From Hyphomicrobiales bacterium 4NK60-0047b (GTDB lineage Bacteria > Pseudomonadota > Alphaproteobacteria > Rhizobiales > HXMU1428-3), in assembly GCA_040367435.1 (NCBI GenBank), contig BAABWY010000001.1:558001-622000 (forward strand): a stretch of 64,000 bases of DNA. The letters are read 5' to 3'. A program made the translations under genes and the position numbers. Numbering within the stretch: the first letter of the stretch is position 1; each line of letters begins with the position of its first letter. Under the pieces are notes generated by a model. That model was not told where the DNA came from and did no database searches. It saw nothing but the letters and a program-made list of their open reading frames with translations. Below are positions 47,390-56,887 of this stretch, one piece after another.

Positions 47390-47902
47390 CTATCGTCTTA
47401 AAGGAATAACAATCTTATTCCCTGCTGCATGAATCACCATTCTATGACGGCGAGAGCTCTTCAAAGAAATACTCATGCTACCACTAACACCACCCCCCCA
47501 AAATGAGAGGTTCGATTTAAATTTAGAGGCACTACCATTTAAAGAACCGCTTTTAGCATATTTACTTTCACTCCATGAACCAGAAACACTGCCTCCGTTC
47601 ACACGAGCACTCACACGAACATTAATAAAATAACCAGGCCCGGAGCATTTTAAAGCAAGAGATACTTTTTTGCCTGGCACCTTGTAACGAGCCCGGCATT
47701 TCACTCTTTCACGATTACCCGAAATGGTCGCAACAGCGCCGGCACTTCTCCAGCTACCAGCAACCTTTTTAAAAGGGTTCTTAGCACTCGCCGTTGCAGT
47801 ACCAGCAAAAGTAAATGCAATAACAAGTAAAAACGCTGAAACAACTCCAAATGCTGAAGGGGAGCATTTTTTCAAATTCACAGCACTTCTCAACAATTTC
47901 AT
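47390..47902 (-). CDS. Secreted beta-rich protein of unknown function
   Basis: A 170-residue exported protein. A signal peptide of about 40 residues ends near TATASAKNPF. The mature part is rich in Ser, Gly, Lys and alternating hydrophobic residues (WRSAGAVATISGNRERVKCRARY, SGSWSESKYAKSGSLNGSASKF). This looks like a small beta-barrel or lipocalin-like fold of paired strands. Two Cys (about 71 and 88) may bond. I do not recognise a named family. It lies 32 bases after the RND exporter and may share its transcript. Confidence 0.65.
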   Translation of the reverse strand: MKLLRSAVNLKKCSPSAFGVVSAFLLVIAFTFAGTATASAKNPFKKVAGSWRSAGAVATISGNRERVKCRARYKVPGKKVSLALKCSGPGYFINVRVSARVNGGSVSGSWSESKYAKSGSLNGSASKFKSNLSFWGGGVSGSMSISLKSSRRHRMVIHAAGNKIVIPLRR

Positions 47903-47934
47903 ACAACTAAATCCTTAATTCTTATACATATTTT

Positions 47935-50274
47935 TTAAGATGAGCTTTTAGGTTTTGCAAGCTTTTCTTTACAAGTTGAAAGAATGATAGCAGGCAAAAT
48001 AAACAAATCTGCCAATACAGCTGCAATCAACGTAGTCATAGCTAAACTACCAAATTGCCTCATAGAGGGCAATTCACTTAAAATTGTCACCGCAAGTCCA
48101 CAAACCAGAACCATTGTCGTCAGCATCAATACAGGTCCTATATGCACCAGAGTGTTATACACAGCAACTTCCTGACTATCAGTGCGTTGACGCTCAAGAT
48201 GCAATCGGTTCAAGAAATGAATGCTATCATCCACAGCCAAACCAAACGCAACCGTCAAACCAATCACACTGGCATATTCAAGACCAAGATCATTCACAAA
48301 CAACATGGCACCAGCTGCTGCAATTGGTAATAGATTTGGCACAATGGATAAAAGTGCGACTTCGCGTGAACGAAAAGCAAACCCTATTAAGAAAATCACC
48401 ATAATCACAGCTGCTGCCAAACCACGATTTAACTGATTAATCATAGTCGAACTTTGAATAGCAGACACAGAAGAAAGTCCTGTGACACGAATATTCATTT
48501 TATGACCGTCAGGCAACCTCTTATGAAGCTCATCCTCAATGCCTTTTAAAATTGGCAAAGTATCTTTCGCATCAATATCCGGTACCCGGCCAGTAATAAT
48601 CGCAGAATTACGTTTCTCATTCACAAACCGGTTGAGTAAATGCACAGGCATTTTATCCAAGTACTCACCGACAAATTTTGGTTCTGCACTCTTCTCTCCC
48701 TGATTTTCCCGAAGCCAACTGCGTAGAGCTGCAACAGACCAAACATTGGCCACACCAGCTTGCTCTTCCATGATCCGATGAGCTTCTTCAATCGCGTTTA
48801 AAACTTCAACATCTTCACGAAGAGATTTATCAGCCGGCCACTCAATCAAAATATGCAGAGGTGTGGCACCTTCCAAAAATTGATCAATTCGGCTAGACGT
48901 CTCAACAGATTGTTTCCCGGCAGGCACCTGATCAGAAAGACGGTATTGCGCCTGTAACTGACTATGCATGATTGTAAACAAAACAGCCATAGAAATGCCA
49001 ATGATGGTCATTCCCAAATGACGTGGTTTAATAAAATGAGAAATCTTACCAGAAAACGCTTCCATCCATTTCAGCGCTTTATTGTGCTTTTCTTCTTCAG
49101 ATCTAAACTTATCTTCATCTTTCAAAAGCAAACAAGTCAGAGTTGGCACAACCAAAATAACAGCCGCAAAAGCCATTAATGTTGCAAGCGCTGCCGCCAA
49201 ACCAAATTGGCGAATAAGACCACTATCAGTCAATGCTAGTGATGCCATCGCAAGAGACGTTGTCAAAGACGTCAGCACGCAAGCAGGCCCAACATTCAAC
49301 ACAGCTTCTTTTGTCGCCTGAAAACGATCAAGTCCCTTGGTTATATTTCGCCGGATGGAATAAACCATATGCATCGCATCCGAGAGCGCAATCACCATCA
49401 CAAGTGGAGGAATAACATTAATAAAGGTATTCAATTGAAAACCCATATGCCCAAGCAGTCCAAGCGACCATAAAACAGAAAGGGCTGGACAAACAGATGC
49501 GATAAACACAAGGGTTGGACGACGGAAAAACGCCAAACTAATTGCAAATCCAACAATAAAACCAATAGTATTAAAGATAAGCCGATCCCGCTTAATCGCA
49601 GCTTTAATCTCCTGCCTCATAACAGGAATACCAGCCACTTCAATGCTAAAGCCGGGATAATCTTCCAAGGCCAACTCAGCAGTTTGGCGGACGTCCGTCA
49701 TAGCTGCGGACATATCCTTACTAGATCGGATTTCATTTTTTATCGAGAGAACAACAAGAGCAATCTGAGTACCGCTCTTATCTGGCTTAGACATCATCTT
49801 ACCATAAACAAGCGGATGCTCTTTTATAACTTGCTTAACAACAGAAAAACCTTCCCCATCTTTTGGAATATCATGAGGAATAATTGGCGGCGCATATCCA
49901 TCCTTGTTTGGTGGTCCGCGCATAGAAAACATTGAAAGAGCGCCATCAACACTGTCAACAAATTCAAGTTCCTGATGTACATTACGAATTGATTCAAGAC
50001 CTTTAGGACTTAAAAGATCCTTACCCTCAATCATAACAAGCACGTCCCGCTCACTAGAGGGGAACAAATCACTCATAACCTTATAATCAGCAAAAACAGC
50101 TGATTTTGAGCGAAACAAATCACTCAAAGCATCATCTGTTTCCAACTTTAAAATTCCAGTTGCACAAAATGCTGAAAATACCGCTAAAACGACCAGGGCA
50201 ATATATGGTGATCGTAGTGGTAATAAACCTATTTTTTCAAACCCAAATCCAAGTGACTTCATGCGTACACTCAA
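47935..50274 (-). CDS. RND-superfamily exporter (HAE3/MMPL-like)
   Basis: A 779-residue inner-membrane protein with 12 TM segments in two halves, each with a large periplasmic loop. TM4-like VIPPLVMVIALSDAMHMVYSIRR and TM10-like IGLTVAFGLAVDDSIHFLNRL carry the Asp residues of the proton relay. HAE3 exporters lack an adaptor and outer-membrane channel and are linked to hopanoid or lipid transport (HpnN is the model). No membrane-fusion protein lies nearby, consistent with this. Substrate unknown. Confidence 0.9.
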   Translation of the reverse strand: MSVRMKSLGFGFEKIGLLPLRSPYIALVVLAVFSAFCATGILKLETDDALSDLFRSKSAVFADYKVMSDLFPSSERDVLVMIEGKDLLSPKGLESIRNVHQELEFVDSVDGALSMFSMRGPPNKDGYAPPIIPHDIPKDGEGFSVVKQVIKEHPLVYGKMMSKPDKSGTQIALVVLSIKNEIRSSKDMSAAMTDVRQTAELALEDYPGFSIEVAGIPVMRQEIKAAIKRDRLIFNTIGFIVGFAISLAFFRRPTLVFIASVCPALSVLWSLGLLGHMGFQLNTFINVIPPLVMVIALSDAMHMVYSIRRNITKGLDRFQATKEAVLNVGPACVLTSLTTSLAMASLALTDSGLIRQFGLAAALATLMAFAAVILVVPTLTCLLLKDEDKFRSEEEKHNKALKWMEAFSGKISHFIKPRHLGMTIIGISMAVLFTIMHSQLQAQYRLSDQVPAGKQSVETSSRIDQFLEGATPLHILIEWPADKSLREDVEVLNAIEEAHRIMEEQAGVANVWSVAALRSWLRENQGEKSAEPKFVGEYLDKMPVHLLNRFVNEKRNSAIITGRVPDIDAKDTLPILKGIEDELHKRLPDGHKMNIRVTGLSSVSAIQSSTMINQLNRGLAAAVIMVIFLIGFAFRSREVALLSIVPNLLPIAAAGAMLFVNDLGLEYASVIGLTVAFGLAVDDSIHFLNRLHLERQRTDSQEVAVYNTLVHIGPVLMLTTMVLVCGLAVTILSELPSMRQFGSLAMTTLIAAVLADLFILPAIILSTCKEKLAKPKSSS

Positions 50275-50678
50275 TACTCTTTATACTTAATGGCCTCAAT
50301 ATCGCTCCTTTTAATTAACGCCAGCTGCCAATAAAGCATCTGCATAAAAGGATAGGAAAACAGCTTCCACAATATCAAAACAAATATGCTCAAAATTGAT
50401 GAGCCTTAAACTTTCAAAACACTAAACAATTGAACTGTGTTCATAAATTGAACTCTTATCAATTCAAAAAACAATTCTTAAAGTGTTAGAAAAGCAATCC
50501 GCCGTTCATCCCACTAAATCTTTTAGATTTCGTTTAAAAAGCAGGAATCAGGCCAAAAATTTTATCTCCGCTAAAACTTTTTATGTAATAACGGTAAAAT
50601 ACCACTTTGTATCAATTTGCGCGATTTATGGTTTACGCAGCATCATCTGTAAAGTTAATTCTGCGTAATCTGGCTCAC
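50275..50678. other. Intergenic region, nothing recognised
   Basis: 404 AT-rich bases between the RND exporter and thiD. No gene, RNA or strong hairpin seen apart from possible promoters on the minus strand for the exporter. Confidence 0.5.
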
Positions 50679-51650
50679 TTATAGATCAATTTTACGTAAA
50701 TTGGCAATATTTAACGGTCCGGCACCTTTTCCAACTGACATTGCATGAGAGACTTTCAAACACTCTTGCAGCCAATTCCTGGCACTCTCAACGGCCCATT
50801 TATCCGATTTTCCAGCATCTTTACCATAAATTAGATTAGCAGCAATTGCCGAAGCAAGCGCACACCCAGTCCCATGATGGTGCACCACATCAACCCAATC
50901 TGACACAAACACTTTAGAACCAGTATCTTCTGAAACACCGTCTTCTGAAACAATGCCTGCTGAAGCGGCGCCTTCATAAAACACATCTATCGCCTTTCTT
51001 TCAGTAATTTGAGGTACATCACTCTCAGCATTTGAAACTAAATCATAAAAATGACCGCCCTTTAACAAGACAGAACGCGGCCCAAGAGCGAGTAATTTCT
51101 GTGCCTGCGCCTCAAATCCAGCAATAACTTTTTCAAATAAAATGCGCTTCGTTACATCGGCTGAGTAAAAATCTTCAAAAGAAAGAGGTGCTTCATCCAG
51201 TAATAAAGCCGCCTCATGCAAATTAGGCGTAATGATATGAGCTAAAGGAAATAAATGTTCAACGATTGCAGACCGCACCAACTCATCGCCAAGCGCCGCC
51301 CCTGTACCAGACATCAACGGCGTATCAACCACAACCAACTCAACATTAGCCTGTTTGATAAAACACCCAACCAATGACGCAATCGTCGCTGAACCAATCA
51401 TCCCAATCTTGATCGCCCGCACAGGCATATCACTAAAGACAGCATCAAGCTGAGCCTCAATCGAAGACAATGGCAATGTATGGATATCACTGACAGAAGT
51501 TGTGTTCTGCGCTGTCACTGCTGTGATAACTGATGCCCCATGAACCCCAAAAGCAGCAAAACTTTTCAAATCGGCCTGTATACCAGCCCCGCCAGAACTA
51601 TCAGATCCAGCAATGGTTAAAGCAACATAAGGAGCATCAGCATGTGTCAT
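50679..51650 (-). CDS. thiD: Hydroxymethylpyrimidine/phosphomethylpyrimidine kinase
   Basis: A 323-residue ribokinase-fold enzyme of thiamine synthesis. Motifs are TIAGSDSSGGAGIQADLKSF, IKIGMIGS, ITPNLHEAALLL, VLLKGGH, and HHHGTGCALASAIAANL, which holds the catalytic Cys. It is about 55 residues longer than usual ThiD, mainly through an extra stretch before the catalytic loop (about 215-255). That stretch contains a short duplication, VSEDGVSEDTG. It is the last gene of the cbb-sox gene row, 13 bases after ccdA. A thiamine link fits the transketolase in the same row. Confidence 0.92.
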   Translation of the reverse strand: MTHADAPYVALTIAGSDSSGGAGIQADLKSFAAFGVHGASVITAVTAQNTTSVSDIHTLPLSSIEAQLDAVFSDMPVRAIKIGMIGSATIASLVGCFIKQANVELVVVDTPLMSGTGAALGDELVRSAIVEHLFPLAHIITPNLHEAALLLDEAPLSFEDFYSADVTKRILFEKVIAGFEAQAQKLLALGPRSVLLKGGHFYDLVSNAESDVPQITERKAIDVFYEGAASAGIVSEDGVSEDTGSKVFVSDWVDVVHHHGTGCALASAIAANLIYGKDAGKSDKWAVESARNWLQECLKVSHAMSVGKGAGPLNIANLRKIDL

Positions 51651-51663
51651 ATCAACGTCAAGC

Positions 51664-52479
51664 CTATTGCTTCATAATTTGCTCAGGCAAATCATCCGGA
51701 ACCAATAATTTCTCAATAGATTGCAAACTTTCAAAATTCTCAAGCAACCAGGTTGAAAGACCATTTAATGAAATCCAGCTTCCCCACCAATCAAGAGTAG
51801 AATTGATAAAGAGGAAACCAACAAAAATGAGCATGAGCCCCATAATCTTTTCAATGGTTCCAAGATGGCGTTGAAACTTCTTTAAAAATCTCAAAAACGG
51901 TCTAACCGCAATCGCCGCCAACATGAAAGGAACCCCAAGCCCAATTGAGTAAGCAAGTAACATTGAAACACCACGCCCAACTTGACCACTATCAGCTGCA
52001 ACAGACATAACAGGAGATAAAATAGGACCAATACACGGCGTCCAGCCAAAAGCAAACGCCAAGCCCATAACATAAGCACCAATAACACTCACACTCGTAG
52101 AATTCGTTTGAAAACGGGTGTCTCTATATAAAAAACCAATTTTCAAAATTCCTAAAAAATGCAAGCCAAACAATACGATAACACCACCGGCAATTTGCGT
52201 AAGGAGAATTTTATGGCCATGTAACAACTGCCCAAAAGCTGAAGCCCCAGCGCCGAGTGCGACAAAAATCGTCGTAAACCCAAGTACAAAAAACACTGAG
52301 GACAAAATAATTCGTCCATGCATAGCAGGCGTTATATTTTCTTCTGAATTAGAGAGCTCATCAAACGTCACTCCCCCTAAATAACAAAGATAAGGCGGCA
52401 CTAATGGCAAAACACAGGGAGAGAGAAAACTAATTAACCCAGCCAAACCTATAGAAAAATATAAAATTACATCAGCCAT
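51664..52479 (-). CDS. ccdA: CcdA-family thiol-disulfide transporter
   Basis: A 271-residue membrane protein with six or more TM segments. The two redox Cys lie in FLSPCVLPLVPPYLCYLGG (TM1) and GWTPCIGPILSPV (TM4). It moves reducing power across the inner membrane to keep apocytochrome c or SoxW-like thioredoxins reduced. Next to soxXA it plausibly plays the role of SoxV. It lies between soxA and thiD. Confidence 0.93.
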   Translation of the reverse strand: MADVILYFSIGLAGLISFLSPCVLPLVPPYLCYLGGVTFDELSNSEENITPAMHGRIILSSVFFVLGFTTIFVALGAGASAFGQLLHGHKILLTQIAGGVIVLFGLHFLGILKIGFLYRDTRFQTNSTSVSVIGAYVMGLAFAFGWTPCIGPILSPVMSVAADSGQVGRGVSMLLAYSIGLGVPFMLAAIAVRPFLRFLKKFQRHLGTIEKIMGLMLIFVGFLFINSTLDWWGSWISLNGLSTWLLENFESLQSIEKLLVPDDLPEQIMKQ

Positions 52480-52661
52480 TAAATGCTCCTAAGAAATGTC
52501 TCTTACAAAAGACCTTCTACAATTAAAAGAGGGTCTAAACCCAATTTAAAAAATCTACAACCAAACTTTTCGTCCATACATCTATGTGCCAAGATGCTCT
52601 GTCCTACCTATACCAATTAAAAAAAAGACCTTAGGTACTCTTAGGCCTGGGGGTTTAGTCC

Positions 52662-53564
52662 CTAATCACGTACAGCTGGCGTTTCAACTTCAAGACCGGT
52701 ACCGCGCCAGTTTAAATAGAGTTCCAAATTCACATAATACTCTGCACCCAACGCATAGGGTTTAGCCCGCACAAGTTTGTTACATCCTTGAAAACGACGA
52801 TGCAGAGAACCTACTTTTTGCCATGCAACACGGTAACTCGGAAAACCGTTTGCCTGCCCCTGGCTCAAAAGCGTAGAACGCAATTGTTTGCCATAATTAT
52901 TTTCATGGCAATTGGCACATGACATATCAAGTTGTCCGCGCCGTTGATAATAAAATGCCTTTCCCTTATCAAAAAACTCTTTGGCAAACCCATCAATTTT
53001 TACTCGTACAGGTCTATTCCTAGCTTGAGACCGTACAAATGTAGTCAGAGATAAAAGCTCACGGCTTTCATATTCAAAACTTTCAGCCCCTTGGTAATTC
53101 TTCCGGCAGAGGTTAATCCGCTGCTCCAGATTTATAAGCCGTTTAAAGGGCGCATAATATTGCGGATAGCGAGCCCCCGCCTCTCTCATAGAAATACCAG
53201 GTTTTCCATGACATTTCGCGCAGGACTTATTACGCAAACCAACTTTTTGCTCCCACAATAGAGCCCCCTCGGTAACATATTTAAAGCCTGGGTTTTCTTG
53301 CCTATTCTCTTGTAATGCCTGTATGTTTTTCTTTGCATAATAGTAACCAGACCAAAGATTAGATAACGGGTTCGTTTTATCGCTCGGTACAATAGATTTA
53401 TCTCGTCCATTCCCTGCAAAAACTACAATAGAGGACATAAAAGCCATTAGTAGCCAGATAATCACCGTAAAACTAAAGCCAGTCAGGAGACGACGAAAAA
53501 TCGAGAAATCACAAATGTGAACTCCAGAAAAACATGCACGGCGATGTTGGGAACAAAAATTCAA
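52662..53564 (-). CDS. soxA: SoxA, dihaem cytochrome c of thiosulfate oxidation
   Basis: A 300-residue periplasmic protein. The signal or anchor is at about 25-52 (FSFTVIIWLLMAFMSSIVVFA). Two haem-binding motifs are CAKCH (115-119) and CANCH (216-220). The C-terminal motif RRFQGCNKLVRA has the Cys (261) that in SoxA serves as persulfide and haem ligand. With SoxX it forms the enzyme that couples thiosulfate to the SoxY carrier. It starts 10 bases after soxX. Confidence 0.95.
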   Translation of the reverse strand: MNFCSQHRRACFSGVHICDFSIFRRLLTGFSFTVIIWLLMAFMSSIVVFAGNGRDKSIVPSDKTNPLSNLWSGYYYAKKNIQALQENRQENPGFKYVTEGALLWEQKVGLRNKSCAKCHGKPGISMREAGARYPQYYAPFKRLINLEQRINLCRKNYQGAESFEYESRELLSLTTFVRSQARNRPVRVKIDGFAKEFFDKGKAFYYQRRGQLDMSCANCHENNYGKQLRSTLLSQGQANGFPSYRVAWQKVGSLHRRFQGCNKLVRAKPYALGAEYYVNLELYLNWRGTGLEVETPAVRD

Positions 53565-53574
53565 CTTAATAGCC

Positions 53575-54171
53575 CTATTGTAATTTCATCAAAAAACTCA
53601 AAATATCTTCAACATCCTGAGCACTCATAATCGGTTTGTCTAAATATTTATCATCAACTCTCGTCAACCCTTCAATCCGATAATAAGCAGGCATAATCGT
53701 TTCAGGAAAAACAAGCTTCGCATTCACCAAAATCAGTCTTAACTGGCTATCCTTGTAGCGCGAAGCCACACCATCAAGCGACGGGCCAATTTCCCCCATA
53801 TTGCCATAAACATCTGGATTTTTCTTAGCCTTTTCATGAAATTGATCAATCCTATGACATTGAAGACAATTCCCTTTAGCAACATCAAGGATTAAAGCCT
53901 CACCTCGCTTCCAATTCCCTTTTTTTCCAGCCAAGGGCTTAGGAATGGACTTCGATTGAATGAGATTAAAAATTTCATATTCAACCAATTTAGATGTCTT
54001 TTTTTCTGTTGCTTTAGTCGCCTTTTCTGCAGCATTCAAATCCAATACCCAAATTGAAGTCACCAATACAGGTGTGATCAATAAAATCATACATAGTCGT
54101 AAAGACATGCAAAAAGGCGCTCTTAAAAACTGAGCAAGCAAATTAAATTTTTGCGCAATAGAGTTCGTCAT
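53575..54171 (-). CDS. soxX: SoxX, monohaem cytochrome c
   Basis: About 198 residues from ATG 54171. The haem site is CLQCH (Cys102, Cys105, His106), with a probable Met ligand in FPETIMPAYYR. The C-terminus (YLDKPIMSAQDVEDILSFLMKLQ) is the usual SoxX end. A longer frame opens at ATG 54249 but its first 26 codons lie in or next to a repeat (54218-54286) and give no export signal; ATG 54171 yields a hydrophobic leader (SLRLCMILLITPVLVTSIWVL). Partner of SoxA. Confidence 0.92.
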   Translation of the reverse strand: MTNSIAQKFNLLAQFLRAPFCMSLRLCMILLITPVLVTSIWVLDLNAAEKATKATEKKTSKLVEYEIFNLIQSKSIPKPLAGKKGNWKRGEALILDVAKGNCLQCHRIDQFHEKAKKNPDVYGNMGEIGPSLDGVASRYKDSQLRLILVNAKLVFPETIMPAYYRIEGLTRVDDKYLDKPIMSAQDVEDILSFLMKLQ

Positions 54172-54217
54172 ACAATACCTAATGTGTTTCACCCAAAAAT
54201 GAATTCGGCTTTGAGCT

Positions 54218-54286
54218 GCGCGGATACCGCGCCGGTTGCTAGTAGGCAACCTGAAGGCGCTTCAAAAAAGTGGGCATCTGAAGCGC
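54218..54286. repeat. Second site of the nested-hairpin intergenic repeat
   Basis: Core unit 54229-54260: outer stem GCGCC/GGCGC, inner stem GGTTGC/GCAACC, loop TAGTAG, linker TGAA. It is flanked by GCGCGG/CCGCGC (54218-54232) and by GCGCTTCA/TGAAGCGC (54257-54286), which include GGCATCTGAAGC as in the 45.3-kb cluster. Several stems overlap and so exclude one another. It lies just upstream of soxX. Confidence 0.8.
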
Positions 54287-54599
54287 ATTAATAGAGATAG
54301 GTTTATTAACATCTCTACATCTGAAAGGGCAGCATAAAATCCATAGAGTTATAAATACAATGACTAATAAATAGAAAATCGTATAAATTCACAGATCCGC
54401 ATGTATTTTAGGAAAGCACGACAAAAAAAGACGATCAAGCAGAATAAGACACTCTCTCCCGAACGTGATCAAAAGTGAGTGTAAAATGCCTGGATTTTCA
54501 ATAAAGAAAAAATAAAATCTAAGAAATTTAATGATTTAACGTTGAACAAGACTTCTGAAAGTCTGCTTAAGAACAATTATTAAAAGCAAAAATCTCGCT
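54287..54599. other. Spacer between cbbY and soxX
   Basis: About 313 AT-rich bases with no gene seen. A promoter for soxXA may lie here, which would let sox be expressed apart from the cbb operon. A weak AGACTT/AAGTCT hairpin near 54550 follows cbbY. Confidence 0.5.
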
Positions 54600-55301
54600 T
54601 TAAACCATTTCAAACAAACCTTGCAAACCAGCCAAAGTTGGCCGTTCATCGGTCTCGGCATAAATTTTCAAGGCCCCATCAAAATTCTGACCAGCAGAAT
54701 AAGAACTCTCAGTAATAATCGTCGCTATGCCAGCACCAAGTGAAGAAGCCAATCCTTGAGCAGCATCTTCAATTGCCAAACAGGCACTTGCTGGCAACTT
54801 CAGTTCATCTAAAGCCAATTGATAAATCGCAGGATCCGGTTTTTTACGTGGCACACGGTCTCCCGTCGCATAGACTTCAAACCACTTAAGTGCATGCGGC
54901 CCAATTGTCGCCTTCAACAATCGTTCAACATTCACATGACTGGTCGTAGTCGTAATCGCCAATCGAATGCCCGCTTGTCTTGCCTCTTCAAGCAGAGTTT
55001 TAATTCCAGGACGAAGCTCAATTTTCCCTTCATCCATCATCGCCACATAATGTTCAGTTTTTTGAGCATGAAGCTTGGCAATGTAATTTTGTGTGAAGAA
55101 AGCTGTCTCTAATCCAGCGCGTTGAACATGATAAAGAATACGCTCTTTACCACCAGTGACACTCAAAAGTTCATGATAGAGCTTTTGATCCCAATGCCAA
55201 TTAAGATCAGCTTGCGCAAAGGCCTCATTAAACGCAGCCCGATGTACCTCTTCCGTTTCCGCCAATGTACCATCAACATCAAAAAGCAAAGCTTCTAACA
55301 T
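54600..55301 (-). CDS. cbbY: CbbY, xylulose-1,5-bisphosphate phosphatase
   Basis: A 233-residue HAD-superfamily phosphatase. The catalytic motif DVDGTLAETEEVHRAAFNEAF starts the protein, then the cap domain with SVTGGKERI, the conserved TTTTSHVNVERLL, and DRVPRKKPDPAIYQLAL with AIEDAAQGL. In red-type systems CbbY destroys xylulose-1,5-bisphosphate, a RuBisCO side product that blocks the active site. It closes the cbb operon after gph, with a palindrome in the gap. Confidence 0.94.
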   Translation of the reverse strand: MLEALLFDVDGTLAETEEVHRAAFNEAFAQADLNWHWDQKLYHELLSVTGGKERILYHVQRAGLETAFFTQNYIAKLHAQKTEHYVAMMDEGKIELRPGIKTLLEEARQAGIRLAITTTTSHVNVERLLKATIGPHALKWFEVYATGDRVPRKKPDPAIYQLALDELKLPASACLAIEDAAQGLASSLGAGIATIITESSYSAGQNFDGALKIYAETDERPTLAGLQGLFEMV

Positions 55302-55330
55302 AGAGTTATCCTCTCACAACTTTATATAGT

Positions 55331-55376
55331 GCGTTCCGCCTAAAAGTGGTTCCCGGTTTTGGGACAAAAGGAACGC
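55331..55376. repeat. Palindromic intergenic repeat of the rhizobial type
   Basis: GCGTTCC (55331-55337) pairs with GGAACGC (55370-55376). Inside lie AAAAGTGGTTCCCGGTTTTG and GGGAC, the text AAAGTGG..CGGTTTTGGGA that recurs in intergenic repeats of many Hyphomicrobiales. It sits between gph and cbbY. Confidence 0.6.
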
Positions 55377-55408
55377 CAAAAAACAACAAGAGAGTTCCAA
55401 TAAATTTA

Positions 55409-56107
55409 TCAAGAAGAGAAACTCTCTAGTGGAAAAAGAATTTTGAGTAAATCAGACATTTTATCCAAAACACCATCAGGCTTCAGTTCAGAAACCGGTG
55501 TTTTGCAATAGCCATACTCTACTAAGAAAACCGTCATCTCCAGCGCTTCAGCAGCACCACGATCAGCACCGCTATCACCGACAAGCAAGCAGTCATCCAC
55601 ATCAACACCTAATTGATCAGCGCACATCTTCAGTGTTTCAGGGTCTGGTTTGCGTTTTGTATCTGCCGTGCCACCAACGATCGCATCAAAATACGCCGTC
55701 AAATTTAACTGACCAAGTGCCACTTCAGTGATGTCTTGCGGCTTATTAGTGCAGAGCCCAACTTTAAGGCCTCGTGCCCGCAAAGTACTAAGCACATGCT
55801 CAACACCTTCATAAATCACAGTGTTATCAACCGGCGCTTCAGTATAATGCTTCAAAACACCATCAATAATGGCTTGTTCTTTTTCATCATGCGGCATGTT
55901 CCGCGCATCAAACGCACGTTCAACCAATTTGGGAACACCACCACCGATCATGAAACGTACTTCATCAAGTGTAAAAACTGGTAGACCTTCATCTTCAAAA
56001 GCGCAATTCAACGCGCGCGCAATGTCAGGCGCGCTATCAATTAAAGTGCCATCAAGATCCATAATAACGGCCTTAGGCCAGTCTTTTTGTGATGTTTTTT
56101 CACTCAT
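55409..56107 (-). CDS. gph: Phosphoglycolate phosphatase
   Basis: A 232-residue HAD phosphatase (CbbZ). Catalytic DLDGTLIDSAPDIARALN is at about 17-34, then MIGGGVPKLVERA in the cap, GLCTNKPQDI and GGTADTKRKPDPE, and a Mg2+ loop LLVGDSGADRGAA. It dephosphorylates 2-phosphoglycolate, made by the oxygenase activity of RuBisCO, as the first step of photorespiratory salvage. Position between rpe and cbbY supports this. Confidence 0.94.
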   Translation of the reverse strand: MSEKTSQKDWPKAVIMDLDGTLIDSAPDIARALNCAFEDEGLPVFTLDEVRFMIGGGVPKLVERAFDARNMPHDEKEQAIIDGVLKHYTEAPVDNTVIYEGVEHVLSTLRARGLKVGLCTNKPQDITEVALGQLNLTAYFDAIVGGTADTKRKPDPETLKMCADQLGVDVDDCLLVGDSGADRGAAEALEMTVFLVEYGYCKTPVSELKPDGVLDKMSDLLKILFPLESFSS

Positions 56108-56194
56108 TAATCGTAATTTCCCATGAAATAGCTAATGCTAAAATGAAAGTGCTAATGCTAAAATCAGAACGCCCTTAATGGACTTTGTCTGTAT

Positions 56195-56869
56195 TTACCG
56201 AGCAGCAAGCGCACCAGCGCGAATGGCTTCAATATTTTCTTTATAATTGCCGCCTTTAAACACACCGGAGCCAGCAACCAAAGCATTAGCTCCGGCTTCC
56301 GCAACCATAGCAACAGTAGACGGATTCACCCCCCCATCAACTTCCAGGTGGATAGGGCGATCCCCAATCATTTTGCGAATATTACGAATTTTCTGACATT
56401 GGCTCTCAATAAAGCTCTGTCCACCAAATCCTGGGTTCACAGTCATCACCAAAATAAGGTCAACCTTATCAAGCACATATTCAATCACGCTTTCAGGTGT
56501 AGATGGGTTCAGTGAAACACCAGCTTTCGCACCTAATGAGCGAATAAATTGCAAAGAGCGGTCAAGGTGCGGCCCAGCTTCAGCATGAACCGTCACAATA
56601 TCTGAACCAGCTTTAACAAACGCTTCTAAATAAGGGTCCGCCGGTGCAATCATCAAATGCACATCCATCACCTTTTTTGTGTAAGGGCGAATAGCTTCCA
56701 CAATACAAGGACCAAATGTTAAGTTCGGCACAAAATGACCATCCATCACATCAACATGAACCCAATCACACCCCGCCTCATCAATCGCTTTCACCTCTTC
56801 ACCAAGGCGAGCAAAATCAGCAGAAAGAATAGACGGGGCAATCAGGATATCATTGTGTGACATAAGCAA
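56195..56869 (-). CDS. rpe: Ribulose-phosphate 3-epimerase
   Basis: A 224-residue TIM-barrel enzyme that interconverts xylulose 5-phosphate and ribulose 5-phosphate (CbbE). Motifs are [49 protein letters not shown] and LEVDGGVN. It feeds phosphoribulokinase in the Calvin cycle. 18 bases after cbbX. Confidence 0.97.
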   Translation of the reverse strand: MLMSHNDILIAPSILSADFARLGEEVKAIDEAGCDWVHVDVMDGHFVPNLTFGPCIVEAIRPYTKKVMDVHLMIAPADPYLEAFVKAGSDIVTVHAEAGPHLDRSLQFIRSLGAKAGVSLNPSTPESVIEYVLDKVDLILVMTVNPGFGGQSFIESQCQKIRNIRKMIGDRPIHLEVDGGVNPSTVAMVAEAGANALVAGSGVFKGGNYKENIEAIRAGALAAR

Positions 56870-56887
56870 TATTCTCTTTTTTAATAT

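Noticed and set aside
54171-54249. Extending soxX to the ATG at 54249
   Set aside because: The extra 26 codons come from or abut a hairpin repeat and give no export signal, whereas ATG 54171 gives a normal leader for a periplasmic cytochrome.
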